Below, piece after piece: positions 56,662-63,920 of a stretch of DNA of 64,000 nucleotides (the stretch's first letter is position 1; each line of letters starts with the position of its first letter). The notes beneath the pieces were generated by a model that saw only the letters and a program-made list of their open reading frames with translations, searched no databases and was not told where the DNA came from. Position numbers and translations under genes: made by a program. Source of the stretch: Caldilineaceae bacterium (GTDB lineage: Bacteria; Chloroflexota; Anaerolineae; Caldilineales; Caldilineaceae); assembly GCA_020634755.1 (NCBI GenBank), contig JACKBC010000010.1, forward strand, positions 97,801 to 161,800, given 5' to 3'.

Positions 56662-57477
56662 ATGCCAAACTGGCAATCTGACTACATCGAAACCAATGGA
56701 CTCAAGCTGCACTACACGCGTACCGGCGGGAATAAACCCCCTTTCATTCTCACCCACGGCTTTTCCGATGATGGCCTATGCTGGACGCCCGTGGCTGAAG
56801 TCCTGGCCGCCGACTATGATGTGATCATGTTGGACGCGCGCGGGCATGGCCTTTCGGACGGGCCGGAAGAGGGCTATGGCTCGCTGGACTATGCGGCCGA
56901 TGTTGCCGGTGTCATTGAGGGTTTGGGGCTGCACAAGCCGCTGGTGCTTGGCCACTCCATGGGCGCGGCCACGGCGCTGGCTCTGGCTGGAACTTATCCC
57001 GATTTGCCCGGCGCCATTCTGCTGGAAGATCCGCCGCCCTGGTGGTCTGCCCAGGCGCCCGTCCTGACCTCCGCCGAACGCCGTCGCCGCTTTGGCGGCC
57101 GGATTGTCGAACTCAAGCGCAAAACCGCCCAAGAGCTCATCGATGCGCAACGCATCCTGTCGCCCAAATGGTCCGAGGCCGAACTGGGGCCGTGGGCCAT
57201 GTCCAAAGTGCGGCTCAGTTTTAACGTCATTACGACCGAGCAGTCCACACCGGTGGATTGGCCCAACGTGGTGGCCAAAATCACCTGTCCGGCGCTGCTC
57301 ATCACCGCCGATCCTGAACTGGGGGGGATTGTTACGCCAGAGGCTGCCGCAGACTTTCAGGGCATTTTGCCGCAAGCCCAGGTAGAGCATATTGGCGACG
57401 CCGGTCACAGCATTCGCCGCGAACAGTTTGCGCGCTATATGGAGGTAGTGCAGGCGTTTTTGAGCGATCTGAAGTGA
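56662..57477 (+). CDS. Alpha/beta hydrolase
   Basis: This 271-residue enzyme of the alpha/beta-hydrolase fold has the oxyanion region FILTHGFSDDGLCW, LDARGHGLSDGP, the nucleophile elbow VLGHSMGAATALAL (Ser99), a late acidic residue in LLITADPELGGIVT, and the catalytic His in GDAGHSIRREQFAR. It resembles esterases or haloperoxidase-like hydrolases; the substrate is unclear. AAAGGAGAACC precedes the start at 56662, and the ATG at 56584 is too far upstream. It is followed, after a word-repeat gap, by the arabinofuranosidase gene, so an ester-deacetylating role on plant glycans is possible but speculative. Confidence 0.92.
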   Translation: MPNWQSDYIETNGLKLHYTRTGGNKPPFILTHGFSDDGLCWTPVAEVLAADYDVIMLDARGHGLSDGPEEGYGSLDYAADVAGVIEGLGLHKPLVLGHSMGAATALALAGTYPDLPGAILLEDPPPWWSAQAPVLTSAERRRRFGGRIVELKRKTAQELIDAQRILSPKWSEAELGPWAMSKVRLSFNVITTEQSTPVDWPNVVAKITCPALLITADPELGGIVTPEAAADFQGILPQAQVEHIGDAGHSIRREQFARYMEVVQAFLSDLK

Positions 57478-57700
57478 GGAAAGGAGTAGAGGAGTGGGGG
57501 AGTAGAGGAGTGGGGAGTAGAGGAGTGGGGAGTAGAGGAGTAGAGGAGTGGAGGAGTAGATATTCTCTGCAACCCTGCAACTCTGCACCCCTGCGACTTT
57601 GCAACTTTGCACCCCTGCGACTTTGCAACTCTGCACCCTTGCAACTCTGCAACTCTGCACCCTTGCACCCTTGCAACCCTGCCACCCAATCCCAAAGGTA
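57478..57700. repeat. Intercistronic word repeat W9
   Basis: About 80 bases of GGAGTAGA and GGAGTGGG words are followed by about 130 bases of TGCAACTCTGCACCC, TGCGACTTTGCAAC and CCCTTGCAACC words. Together they fill the gap between the hydrolase and arabinofuranosidase genes. Purine-rich left and pyrimidine-rich right halves allow extensive pairing. The vocabulary overlaps W8 (CACTTTGCAACTCTG). Confidence 0.85.
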
Positions 57701-57719
57701 CAATCAGACAAGGAAAACC

Positions 57720-59204
57720 ATGACCACGATTTATATCAACACGACCACCGCCAAAGGCACAATCAGCCGCCACATTTATGGTCACTTTGCTGAACATTTG
57801 GGGCGCTGCATTTATGGCGGGCTGTGGGTGGGCGAAGATTCACCCATTCCCAACACCCAGGGTATCCGCACCGACGCCCTGGCGGCACTGCGCCGCATTA
57901 ACATACCCAACTTGCGCTGGCCGGGCGGCTGCTTTGCCGATGAATATCACTGGCGCGATGGCATTGGGCCAAGGGCGCAGCGCCGGCGCACCGTGAACAC
58001 CCATTGGGGCGGCGTGGTAGAAGACAATAGCTTTGGCACCCACGAATTCTTGCAGCTTTGTGAACTGTTGGCGTGTGAGCCTTATATTGCGGGCAATGTG
58101 GGCAGCGGTACGGTGCAAGAAATGCAGGACTGGGTCGAATATATGACCTTTGGCGGCGATTCGTCACTTTCGCAAGAGCGACAGGCCAATGGACGCCAGG
58201 AACCGTGGCCGCTCAAATACTTTGGGGTGGGCAACGAAAATTGGGGCTGCGGCGGCAACATGACGTCCAGTGAATATGCCACAATCTATCGTCGCTACCA
58301 GACGTACGTGCGCAGCTATGGCGACAACAAAATCTACAAAGTAGCCTGCGGTTCCCATGATTTCCGTTACGAGTGGACCGAAACCCTAATGGCCGAAGCC
58401 GGTCGTCACATGCACGGGTTGAGCCTGCACTATTACACCGTTCCTGGGGTATGGGCGCAAAAGGGTTCCGCCACCGAATTTGCCGAAGATGAGTGGTTCA
58501 CCACGCTGCAAAAGGCGCTGCGCATGGATGAAATTGTGCGCAATCACGGCGCTATTATGGACAAATATGATCCCGAAAAGAAGGTGGGGCTGATTGTTGA
58601 TGAGTGGGGAACCTGGTTTGATGTGGAGCCGGGCGCCAATCCGGGCTTTCTGTATCAGCAGAACACCATGCGCGATGCATTGGTGGCCGGCCTCACGCTC
58701 AACATTTTCAACCAGCATTGCGATCGCGTCCACATGGCCAACCTGGCGCAGACGGTCAATGTGCTGCAAGCGCTGATGCTCACCGATGGCGCTGACTTCC
58801 TGCTCACGCCCACCTATCACGTTTTTGATCTCTATCAGGTGCATCAGGATGCCACGCTGCTGGAGACCATGATCGAGCATGGCGCCAATTATATGCATGG
58901 CGATGCGTCGATCCCGCAGCTGAGCGTTTCGGCTTCGCGTAATGCCGCGGGTGTAGTACACGCGACGATCTGCAATTTGGACCCAAACAATTCAGCCGAC
59001 GTTACGCTACGTTTGTCCGCCGGCAGCGCCATCACTAGCGTATCTGGCCGGCTAGTGACGGCGCCCACCATGCAAACGCACAACACCTTTGCCCGCCCCG
59101 ATGCAATCCAGGCCGTGGCGCTGACGGATATGACGCATGACGAAAATGTCGTCAATGTCAGCCTTCCGCCAATGGCGGTTGCGACCGTGGAAATTATATT
59201 ATGA
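57720..59204 (+). CDS. Alpha-L-arabinofuranosidase (GH51)
   Basis: This 494-residue GH51 enzyme has ISRHIYGHFAEHLGRCIYGG, LRRINIPNLRWPGGCFADEY, WGGVVEDNSFGTHEFLQLCE, and the acid/base site LKYFGVGNENWGCGGN (Glu173). The nucleophile lies in KKVGLIVDEWGTWFDVEPG (Glu295), followed by GFLYQQNTMRDALVAGLTLN and a C-terminal beta domain. It removes terminal arabinose from arabinan and arabinoxylan. No signal peptide is present, so it acts in the cytoplasm on imported oligosaccharides. AAGGAAAACC precedes the start at 57720. Its end overlaps the acetyltransferase gene by 4 bases. Confidence 0.96.
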   Translation: MTTIYINTTTAKGTISRHIYGHFAEHLGRCIYGGLWVGEDSPIPNTQGIRTDALAALRRINIPNLRWPGGCFADEYHWRDGIGPRAQRRRTVNTHWGGVVEDNSFGTHEFLQLCELLACEPYIAGNVGSGTVQEMQDWVEYMTFGGDSSLSQERQANGRQEPWPLKYFGVGNENWGCGGNMTSSEYATIYRRYQTYVRSYGDNKIYKVACGSHDFRYEWTETLMAEAGRHMHGLSLHYYTVPGVWAQKGSATEFAEDEWFTTLQKALRMDEIVRNHGAIMDKYDPEKKVGLIVDEWGTWFDVEPGANPGFLYQQNTMRDALVAGLTLNIFNQHCDRVHMANLAQTVNVLQALMLTDGADFLLTPTYHVFDLYQVHQDATLLETMIEHGANYMHGDASIPQLSVSASRNAAGVVHATICNLDPNNSADVTLRLSAGSAITSVSGRLVTAPTMQTHNTFARPDAIQAVALTDMTHDENVVNVSLPPMAVATVEIIL

Positions 59205-59659
59205 ACACCAACGCTGACCTTAATGTCCGCCTGCTTCAACCTAGCGATCACGCCGAGTGGTTGCGCCTGCGCGAGGCGCTGTGGCCGTCGCAATCCGACG
59301 CGCAAAACGCTGACGAAATGGCCGAAATTCTGGCCAACTTTGCGCAGATGCCGGCCATTGTGGCTCAGCGGCCAGAGGGTGGGCTATGTGGCTTTGTGGA
59401 GGTAGCCATCCACAATGAGGCGCGTGGCTGCATGACTAACCAAATCGGCTATCTGGAAGCCTGGTATGTGGACCCAGAATGGCGGCAAAAGGGCGTGGGC
59501 CGCGCCTTAGTCGAAGCTGCCGAAGAGTGGGCGCGGGCCCAAGGCTGCACCGAAATGGCCTCGGACACAATGGAAGATTACCCGCTGAGCCCTGCGGCTC
59601 ATGCTCAATTGGGATATGAAGAAGTGGCGCGTGACATCTACTTTAGAAAAGAGCTTTGA
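59201..59659 (+). CDS. GNAT acetyltransferase, aminoglycoside 6'-N-acetyltransferase AAC(6')-I-like
   Basis: This 152-residue GNAT protein has ALWPSQSDAQNADEMAEIL, GFVEVAIHNEARGCMTNQIG, YLEAWYVDPEWRQKGVGRAL with the acetyl-CoA loop R-x-x-G-V-G, AQGCTEMASDTMEDYPLSPA and AHAQLGYEEVARDIYFRKEL. The combination LWP, YLEAWYV, EMASDT and FRK closely follows AAC(6')-I enzymes, which acetylate the 6'-amine of aminoglycosides. Such sequences also occur in environmental bacteria, where the natural role may be another amine, so resistance is an inference. It overlaps the arabinofuranosidase stop (ATGA) and is probably co-translated. Confidence 0.88.
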   Translation: MNTNADLNVRLLQPSDHAEWLRLREALWPSQSDAQNADEMAEILANFAQMPAIVAQRPEGGLCGFVEVAIHNEARGCMTNQIGYLEAWYVDPEWRQKGVGRALVEAAEEWARAQGCTEMASDTMEDYPLSPAAHAQLGYEEVARDIYFRKEL

Positions 59660-59684
59660 ATCACGACCCAGCTATAGTTACAAA

Positions 59685-59734
59685 AACACAGAAACCACAA
59701 GCAGCGCAGAGAAGCTGCTTGTGGTTTCTGTGTT
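59685..59734. terminator. Hairpin after the acetyltransferase gene
   Basis: A perfect 21-bp inverted repeat (59685-59705 and 59714-59734) surrounds an 8-base loop. It lacks a long T-run, but its position after the last gene of the operon and its stability suggest a transcript end. Confidence 0.75.
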
Positions 59735-59751
59735 CTAGGGACAATTAGTCA

Positions 59752-59831
59752 GGACTTACGCAAGCCTAGAGTAAGAGTGACGCCGTAAAAAGCTTCCTCT
59801 CCTGGCAATGTATGGACGCTGCGTAAGTCGT
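59752..59831. repeat. Dispersed repeat family J, copy 3
   Basis: The ends GGACTTACGCA and TGCGTAAGTCG are inverted repeats; related copies lie at 18897-18995 and 27961-28036. It stands just past the 3' end of the FeoB membrane gene on the opposite strand. Confidence 0.65.
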
Positions 59832-59861
59832 GTTAGTTTGCTTTTGCCGGCCACATTCCGT

Positions 59862-61307
59862 CTACATGCCGGCCACCAGCCGCCACACCTGCGCCACCAG
59901 AAACGTGACAACAAACCCCATGATCAGCGGCAGCAGCGCCGAAACCGCCGTCCATTTGGCGCTGCCTGTTTCTTTGTAAATCGTGTAAATGGTGGTGCTG
60001 CACGGATTGTGAATCAGGCTGAAGAGCATGAGGTTGACTGCCGTCAGCAGCGTCCAACCGCCCGCTTGCAGCATGGACATGGTTTGGGCGTCGTTGCCCT
60101 GAAACATCACGCCGGCGCCGGCGCCGCCATTAACGCCTGTGATGAGCACCGTCATCATCAGCATGGTTGGAATCACGATTTCGTTGGCAGGAATCGCCAC
60201 AATATAGGCCAACAAAATGACGCCATTGAGACCCAGCAGCCAGCCAACTGGATTCAGCGCGTTGATAATATGCTCGGCAATGCTTATGCCGCCGACTTGA
60301 ATGTTGGCCGTTAGCCAAATAATGGCGCCAGCGGGAGCGGCAAAGACAATGGCTCGCCAGAGCACATAGAGCGTACGGTCAATGAGCGATGTGTAAATCG
60401 TTTGCCAAAAGCGTGGCGGACGATAGGGCGGCAACTCCAGGCTAAAGGTGGAGGCTTCTCCGCGCAGCACCGTGCGCGAGAGGCTCCACGAGACCGCAAA
60501 GCTGAGCAAAACACCCAGCGTGGCCACGCCCACCACGGCCAGCGCCGAGATCAGGCCGCCGATGTAGGCCGGCACCAGCGCGCCGATAAAGAGGCTGGCA
60601 ATCAAAATTTGGGTGGGCCAGCGGCCATTGCACAAGGCGAAGTTATTGGTGATAATGGCAATCAGCCGTTCCCGCGGGCTATCGATGACGCGCGTGGCCA
60701 CCACGCCGGCGGCATTGCAGCCAAAGCCCATCATCATGCTCAGCGCCTGTTTGCCGTGCGCGCCGGATTTCTTAAAAATGTTGTCCAAATTAAAGGCTAC
60801 GCGTGGTAAGTAGCCAAAGTCTTCCAGCAGCGTAAAGAGCGGAAAGAAGATGGCCATGGGCGGCAACATGACGCTGACTACCCAGGCGGTGGCCAGATAG
60901 ATGCCGTCGATCAACAAGCCATCGAGCCACCACGGCAGCCCAATCGCCGCAGAGGCACTTTTGAGCAGCGGATGAATGGTATCTAGGAAGAAGCGCCCCA
61001 GCAGATCGGACGGCACGTTGGCGCCCGAAATGGTGAGCCAAAAGACCAGCGTAAAGAGCAGCAGCATCAGCGGAAAACCAAAGAGGCGGCTGGTTACAAT
61101 CTGGTCGATGGCGCGATCCAGGTTAAAGCGCGGCGGCTTGTCGGGATAGATGACGGCGCGATCGGCAATGCGGGCGGCGTCGGTATAGATGGCCTCGACC
61201 AGCGATTCGTGAACGCCCCCGCTCACCTCCCAGCGCAGACGCGTGGCGGTGTCCAAAATATTCTGCGGCGTGGGCGCGGCGGGCGCGGCGCTATTGGCAT
61301 TAAGCAT
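59862..61307 (-). CDS. feoB: FeoB membrane (Gate/nucleoside-recognition) domain protein, split FeoB
   Basis: This 481-residue membrane protein has the FeoB pore part without a G domain: LMLLLFTLVFWLTISGANVP, VVSVMLPPMAIFFPLFTLLE, DFGYLPRVAFNLDNIFKKSG, then MMMGFGCNAAGVVATRVIDS (the conserved Gate Cys) and the second Gate repeat, with NPVGWLLGLNGVILLAYIVA and IPANEIVIPTMLMM. Fe2+ would pass through it, powered by the separate G-domain protein. The start at 61307 has GGAGGC just upstream inside the G-domain gene and overlaps its stop (8 bases), so the two are made together. An ATG at 61331 is less likely. Together they replace full-length FeoB. Confidence 0.92.
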   Translation of the reverse strand: MLNANSAAPAAPTPQNILDTATRLRWEVSGGVHESLVEAIYTDAARIADRAVIYPDKPPRFNLDRAIDQIVTSRLFGFPLMLLLFTLVFWLTISGANVPSDLLGRFFLDTIHPLLKSASAAIGLPWWLDGLLIDGIYLATAWVVSVMLPPMAIFFPLFTLLEDFGYLPRVAFNLDNIFKKSGAHGKQALSMMMGFGCNAAGVVATRVIDSPRERLIAIITNNFALCNGRWPTQILIASLFIGALVPAYIGGLISALAVVGVATLGVLLSFAVSWSLSRTVLRGEASTFSLELPPYRPPRFWQTIYTSLIDRTLYVLWRAIVFAAPAGAIIWLTANIQVGGISIAEHIINALNPVGWLLGLNGVILLAYIVAIPANEIVIPTMLMMTVLITGVNGGAGAGVMFQGNDAQTMSMLQAGGWTLLTAVNLMLFSLIHNPCSTTIYTIYKETGSAKWTAVSALLPLIMGFVVTFLVAQVWRLVAGM

Positions 61308-62169
61308 GGCTTGCCTCCAGTTGCAATTCAAGATGGCCCGTGGTTTGGCCCGGATCGTCGCGGGTCAGGTCACCCAGTTCGCCCCGCTGTAATGCTTCCA
61401 TGATCTGCTGATCCCCATCGAGCAAGCGCATGGCCACCCAGCGCGGATTGGGCAGAGTGGGAAAGCTGGCCGTCAATTGGGCCACCAATTCTGACACGGC
61501 TTTCTTCAAAGTGGGGGGCTCGCTCTTAATGCGATGCGGTTTGCAGACAACTTTGCCGGTTGCCACCTCGTGGACTGCTTCGAGCAGTTCGGGCATGCCC
61601 TCGCGGCGACGGGCCGCCATGGGCACAACCGGAATACCCAGATCGCGGGCCAGCGAGCGGTCATCCACTTTGAGGCCGTGGCGTTTGGCTTCATCGACCA
61701 AGTTGAGGGCCAGCACGGCGCGATCGGTAATTTCTAACACTTGCAGCACCAAATTTAGATTGCGCTCCAAGCGCGTGGCGTCGGCCACAATAATGGTCAC
61801 ATCCGGCTGACCAAAGAGAATAAAGTTGCGCGCCACCTCTTCATCCAAACTGGTGGAAAGCAGCGAATAGGTGCCGGGCAGATCGACCAGCTTGTAGCGA
61901 TGGTCACCGTAGGAATAGCCGCCTTCAGCGCGGGACACGGTTTTGCCCGGCCAGTTGCCGGTATGCTGCCGCAACCCGGTCAGCGCGTTAAAGATGGTGC
62001 TTTTGCCCGTGTTGGGGTTGCCGGCCAATGCAATCACATAGTCCCAATCGGTCATGTCGATGCCCAAGCGCACCAAATTGCCGGCGCGATGGGCCGGACA
62101 TGTTTCACAGGCGTGGCCGCTGGGCGTTTGCAAAGGAATTACGGTCGGTTCTTCAATTTTGTTTGTCAT
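61300..62169 (-). CDS. feoB: FeoB G-domain protein, split FeoB GTPase
   Basis: This 289-residue GTPase has G1 LAGNPNTGKSTIFNALTG (50-58 for the P-loop), the G2 region GNWPGKTVSRAEGGY, G3 LVDLPGTYSLL and G4 LNLVDEAKR (NxxD at 156-159), as in FeoB. The N-terminus has CETCPAHR (Cys21, Cys24, His27), which may bind metal and is not found in standard FeoB. The C-terminal helical part continues to about residue 280 as the regulatory domain. Its start overlaps the regulator gene (ATGA, 62166-62169), and its end overlaps the membrane-part gene. The separate G protein and pore should assemble at the membrane for iron uptake. Confidence 0.93.
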   Translation of the reverse strand: MTNKIEEPTVIPLQTPSGHACETCPAHRAGNLVRLGIDMTDWDYVIALAGNPNTGKSTIFNALTGLRQHTGNWPGKTVSRAEGGYSYGDHRYKLVDLPGTYSLLSTSLDEEVARNFILFGQPDVTIIVADATRLERNLNLVLQVLEITDRAVLALNLVDEAKRHGLKVDDRSLARDLGIPVVPMAARRREGMPELLEAVHEVATGKVVCKPHRIKSEPPTLKKAVSELVAQLTASFPTLPNPRWVAMRLLDGDQQIMEALQRGELGDLTRDDPGQTTGHLELQLEASHA

Positions 62170-63305
62170 GCTAGTTCACCTTTCTTGGCAGCAGAAACTT
62201 CGCCATTTTGGGCGTGCACAAATGCTGCTTCGTCATAATCATCTTTTGGGGACGCGCCTTGGTGTGGCGCGTCTTCGTATGGCGCGTCTTGGGACCGAAT
62301 TTGAATCATGGCGGCCTGCTCTTTGCGCAGACCAATCAAGGCCCCGCGCACGCGATAAGCCGTGGGGTCGCCGCTGGGGCTCACCATTTCCGCTTTGATC
62401 TCGGTGCCGGGCAAAATACCCAGGTCCAGCAACCGGCGCCGTTCAGCCCCTTGCAGGCGCGGCGATATACGCGTTACCTGGGCGCTTTCACCACGCACCA
62501 AACTATCGAGCGAATGGAAAGGACCGCTCTCCACTTCGTCCCGCTGAATGGGCGTCACCGATACATTGTTGGCCAACAGCGGGGCCAGCACATGCTCCTC
62601 GCCATCGCCCCAAAAGCGGATGCGCTGCTCGGTGCGCTCAATGACAATGATCTGCATGCCTAAATGGAGGCCTTCGGCCAGCAGTTGGGCATAAACCGTT
62701 TGCGGCTCATCTTCCAAGTGGACAATGCGGGCCGGCTGGTTCAAGCGCAATTGGGCCAGCTGCTGCTGATCTTGGCGATCAACGATCTCGCCTTCTGCCG
62801 TGGGGATCGGGTCCCCGTGTGGATCAAAGCGGGGATGACCCAGCTCGGCCGCTAGCGCATTGGTGTCGGTGGGCGACAGCTCATGTTCGCGCCACTCAGA
62901 CTGACTGTGCCAATCGGCTGCGTCATAGCCGGTTTTGCTGGCCAGATAGCTTTCCCACAGGCGATGCGCGCGAATAATATGCAGAGCATAGTCACGTCCG
63001 CGCGTCGTCAGGCTGGCATTGCCTGCGGTCAGCGTAATGAGTTCGCGCTCTTGCATGGCCGTCAGCAGATTAGCAATGGTGTCGTCGGATGTGCGCAGCG
63101 CCCCGGCCAGGCTCTCTAGCGTGGGGTGTCGCCCTTGTTCTTCATAGGCATACATATGCTTCAACGCATCTTCTATTAGCACGCGTTCGGTCATCTGCCG
63201 CGCCCGCTGCCAGCGCCAAAAAAGACCGCGATCTGGCCAAAAAAGCCAAAGGGCGACGCCAATGCAGACGAGAGAGATAATGAGCAGAATGGCAGGTTCG
63301 TTCAT
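62166..63305 (-). CDS. Membrane-anchored DtxR-type regulator with FeoA domains
   Basis: This 379-residue protein has one transmembrane helix at about 4-24 (PAILLIISLVCIGVALWLFW), a DtxR/MntR-type winged helix at about 37-105 (ALKHMYAYEEQGRHPTLESL, LRTSDDTIANLLTAMQEREL), and a metal-binding/dimer domain at about 106-170 with H114, E118, H133, E137, E140 and H141 in AHRLWESY and DWHSQSEWREHELS. Two FeoA-like SH3 domains then follow, at about 185-260 and 275-350 (GLHLGMQIIVIERTEQRIRF; LDLGILPGTEIKAEMVSP). It should repress the Feo operon with metal bound, at the palindrome 25 bases upstream. A membrane anchor on a DtxR protein is unusual. AGGAAC precedes the start. Confidence 0.9.
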   Translation of the reverse strand: MNEPAILLIISLVCIGVALWLFWPDRGLFWRWQRARQMTERVLIEDALKHMYAYEEQGRHPTLESLAGALRTSDDTIANLLTAMQERELITLTAGNASLTTRGRDYALHIIRAHRLWESYLASKTGYDAADWHSQSEWREHELSPTDTNALAAELGHPRFDPHGDPIPTAEGEIVDRQDQQQLAQLRLNQPARIVHLEDEPQTVYAQLLAEGLHLGMQIIVIERTEQRIRFWGDGEEHVLAPLLANNVSVTPIQRDEVESGPFHSLDSLVRGESAQVTRISPRLQGAERRRLLDLGILPGTEIKAEMVSPSGDPTAYRVRGALIGLRKEQAAMIQIRSQDAPYEDAPHQGASPKDDYDEAAFVHAQNGEVSAAKKGELA

Positions 63306-63329
63306 TTGTGAGTTCCTGTAAAAATATTT

Positions 63330-63345
63330 TTTAGCTATGGCTAAA
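63330..63345 (-). promoter_or_regulatory. DtxR/MntR-type operator of the Feo operon
   Basis: TTTAGC-TATG-GCTAAA is a perfect inverted repeat in an A/T-rich stretch about 25 bases upstream of the regulator start. It resembles the sites of DtxR, IdeR and MntR proteins in general form (TTTAGG/CCTAAA-like). Autoregulation is likely. Confidence 0.75.
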
Positions 63346-63514
63346 TAATTTATATTTGAAGATTACACCAACTTTGATGATTTGTCAAGTGTGTTTTCGT
63401 AATGCGTAAAATAGATTTGACTGTCAAATTATTCTCAAGTAAACTGACACCATCCCAATACTGCTGTTGTCAATATGCCTGTCAGTACCGCATGCCGATT
63501 TATTAGGGCCTACA

Positions 63515-63627
63515 CAATGTCATTTAGTTAAGGCCGCTTCAAGTGCGACGCACGGTATGCCATTCGAATACTAAGACCAAAATGGCTAACACCGTGCGAC
63601 GCACTTTTCGCTCACTTTATGACATTG
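63515..63627. mobile_element. Small non-autonomous element H, copy 2 (113 bp)
   Basis: It runs from CAATGTCATTTA to TATGACATTG, with inner inverted arms around AAGTGCGACGCACGGT and ACCGTGCGACGCACTT. It is flanked by an exact 10-bp duplication AGGGCCTACA (63505-63514 and 63628-63637). The gap 63306-63920 also holds an inverted repeat at 63690-63739. No gene is seen before 63921. Confidence 0.95.
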
Positions 63628-63689
63628 AGGGCCTACATAGTTGCGCCTTCGCTGGGGGCTCAGGACGGCGGAGCCAATAAAGCTTTTGG

Positions 63690-63739
63690 CAACATCGACG
63701 AAAGATTATTGCGTTATCGACAAAAAGTTGTCGATGTTG
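63690..63739. repeat. Short inverted repeat
   Basis: CAACATCGAC (63690-63699) and GTCGATGTTG (63730-63739) are exact inverted copies around 30 bases. The function is unknown; it may belong to the leader of the gene starting at 63921. Confidence 0.6.
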
Positions 63740-63920
63740 ACGAGTAAGCGCCTATAAAAATTCTTAAGACCTACTGTAGCCTCGGATAAAAATTGCCGAG
63801 TCGCGATCTATGTCTGCCTTTCTGTCCAACCGTTAACGTTGCCTAAATCTTGTTTGTATCTGCTCTGCACCAAAGCCGCAGTATGAATTGAGACTCACCC
63901 CAAGTCTGGAGCCATTTGCC

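Noticed and set aside
57480..57700. Possible CRISPR array in the word-repeat gap W9
   Set aside because: Units are only 8-15 bases and degenerate, there are no unique spacers and no cas genes.
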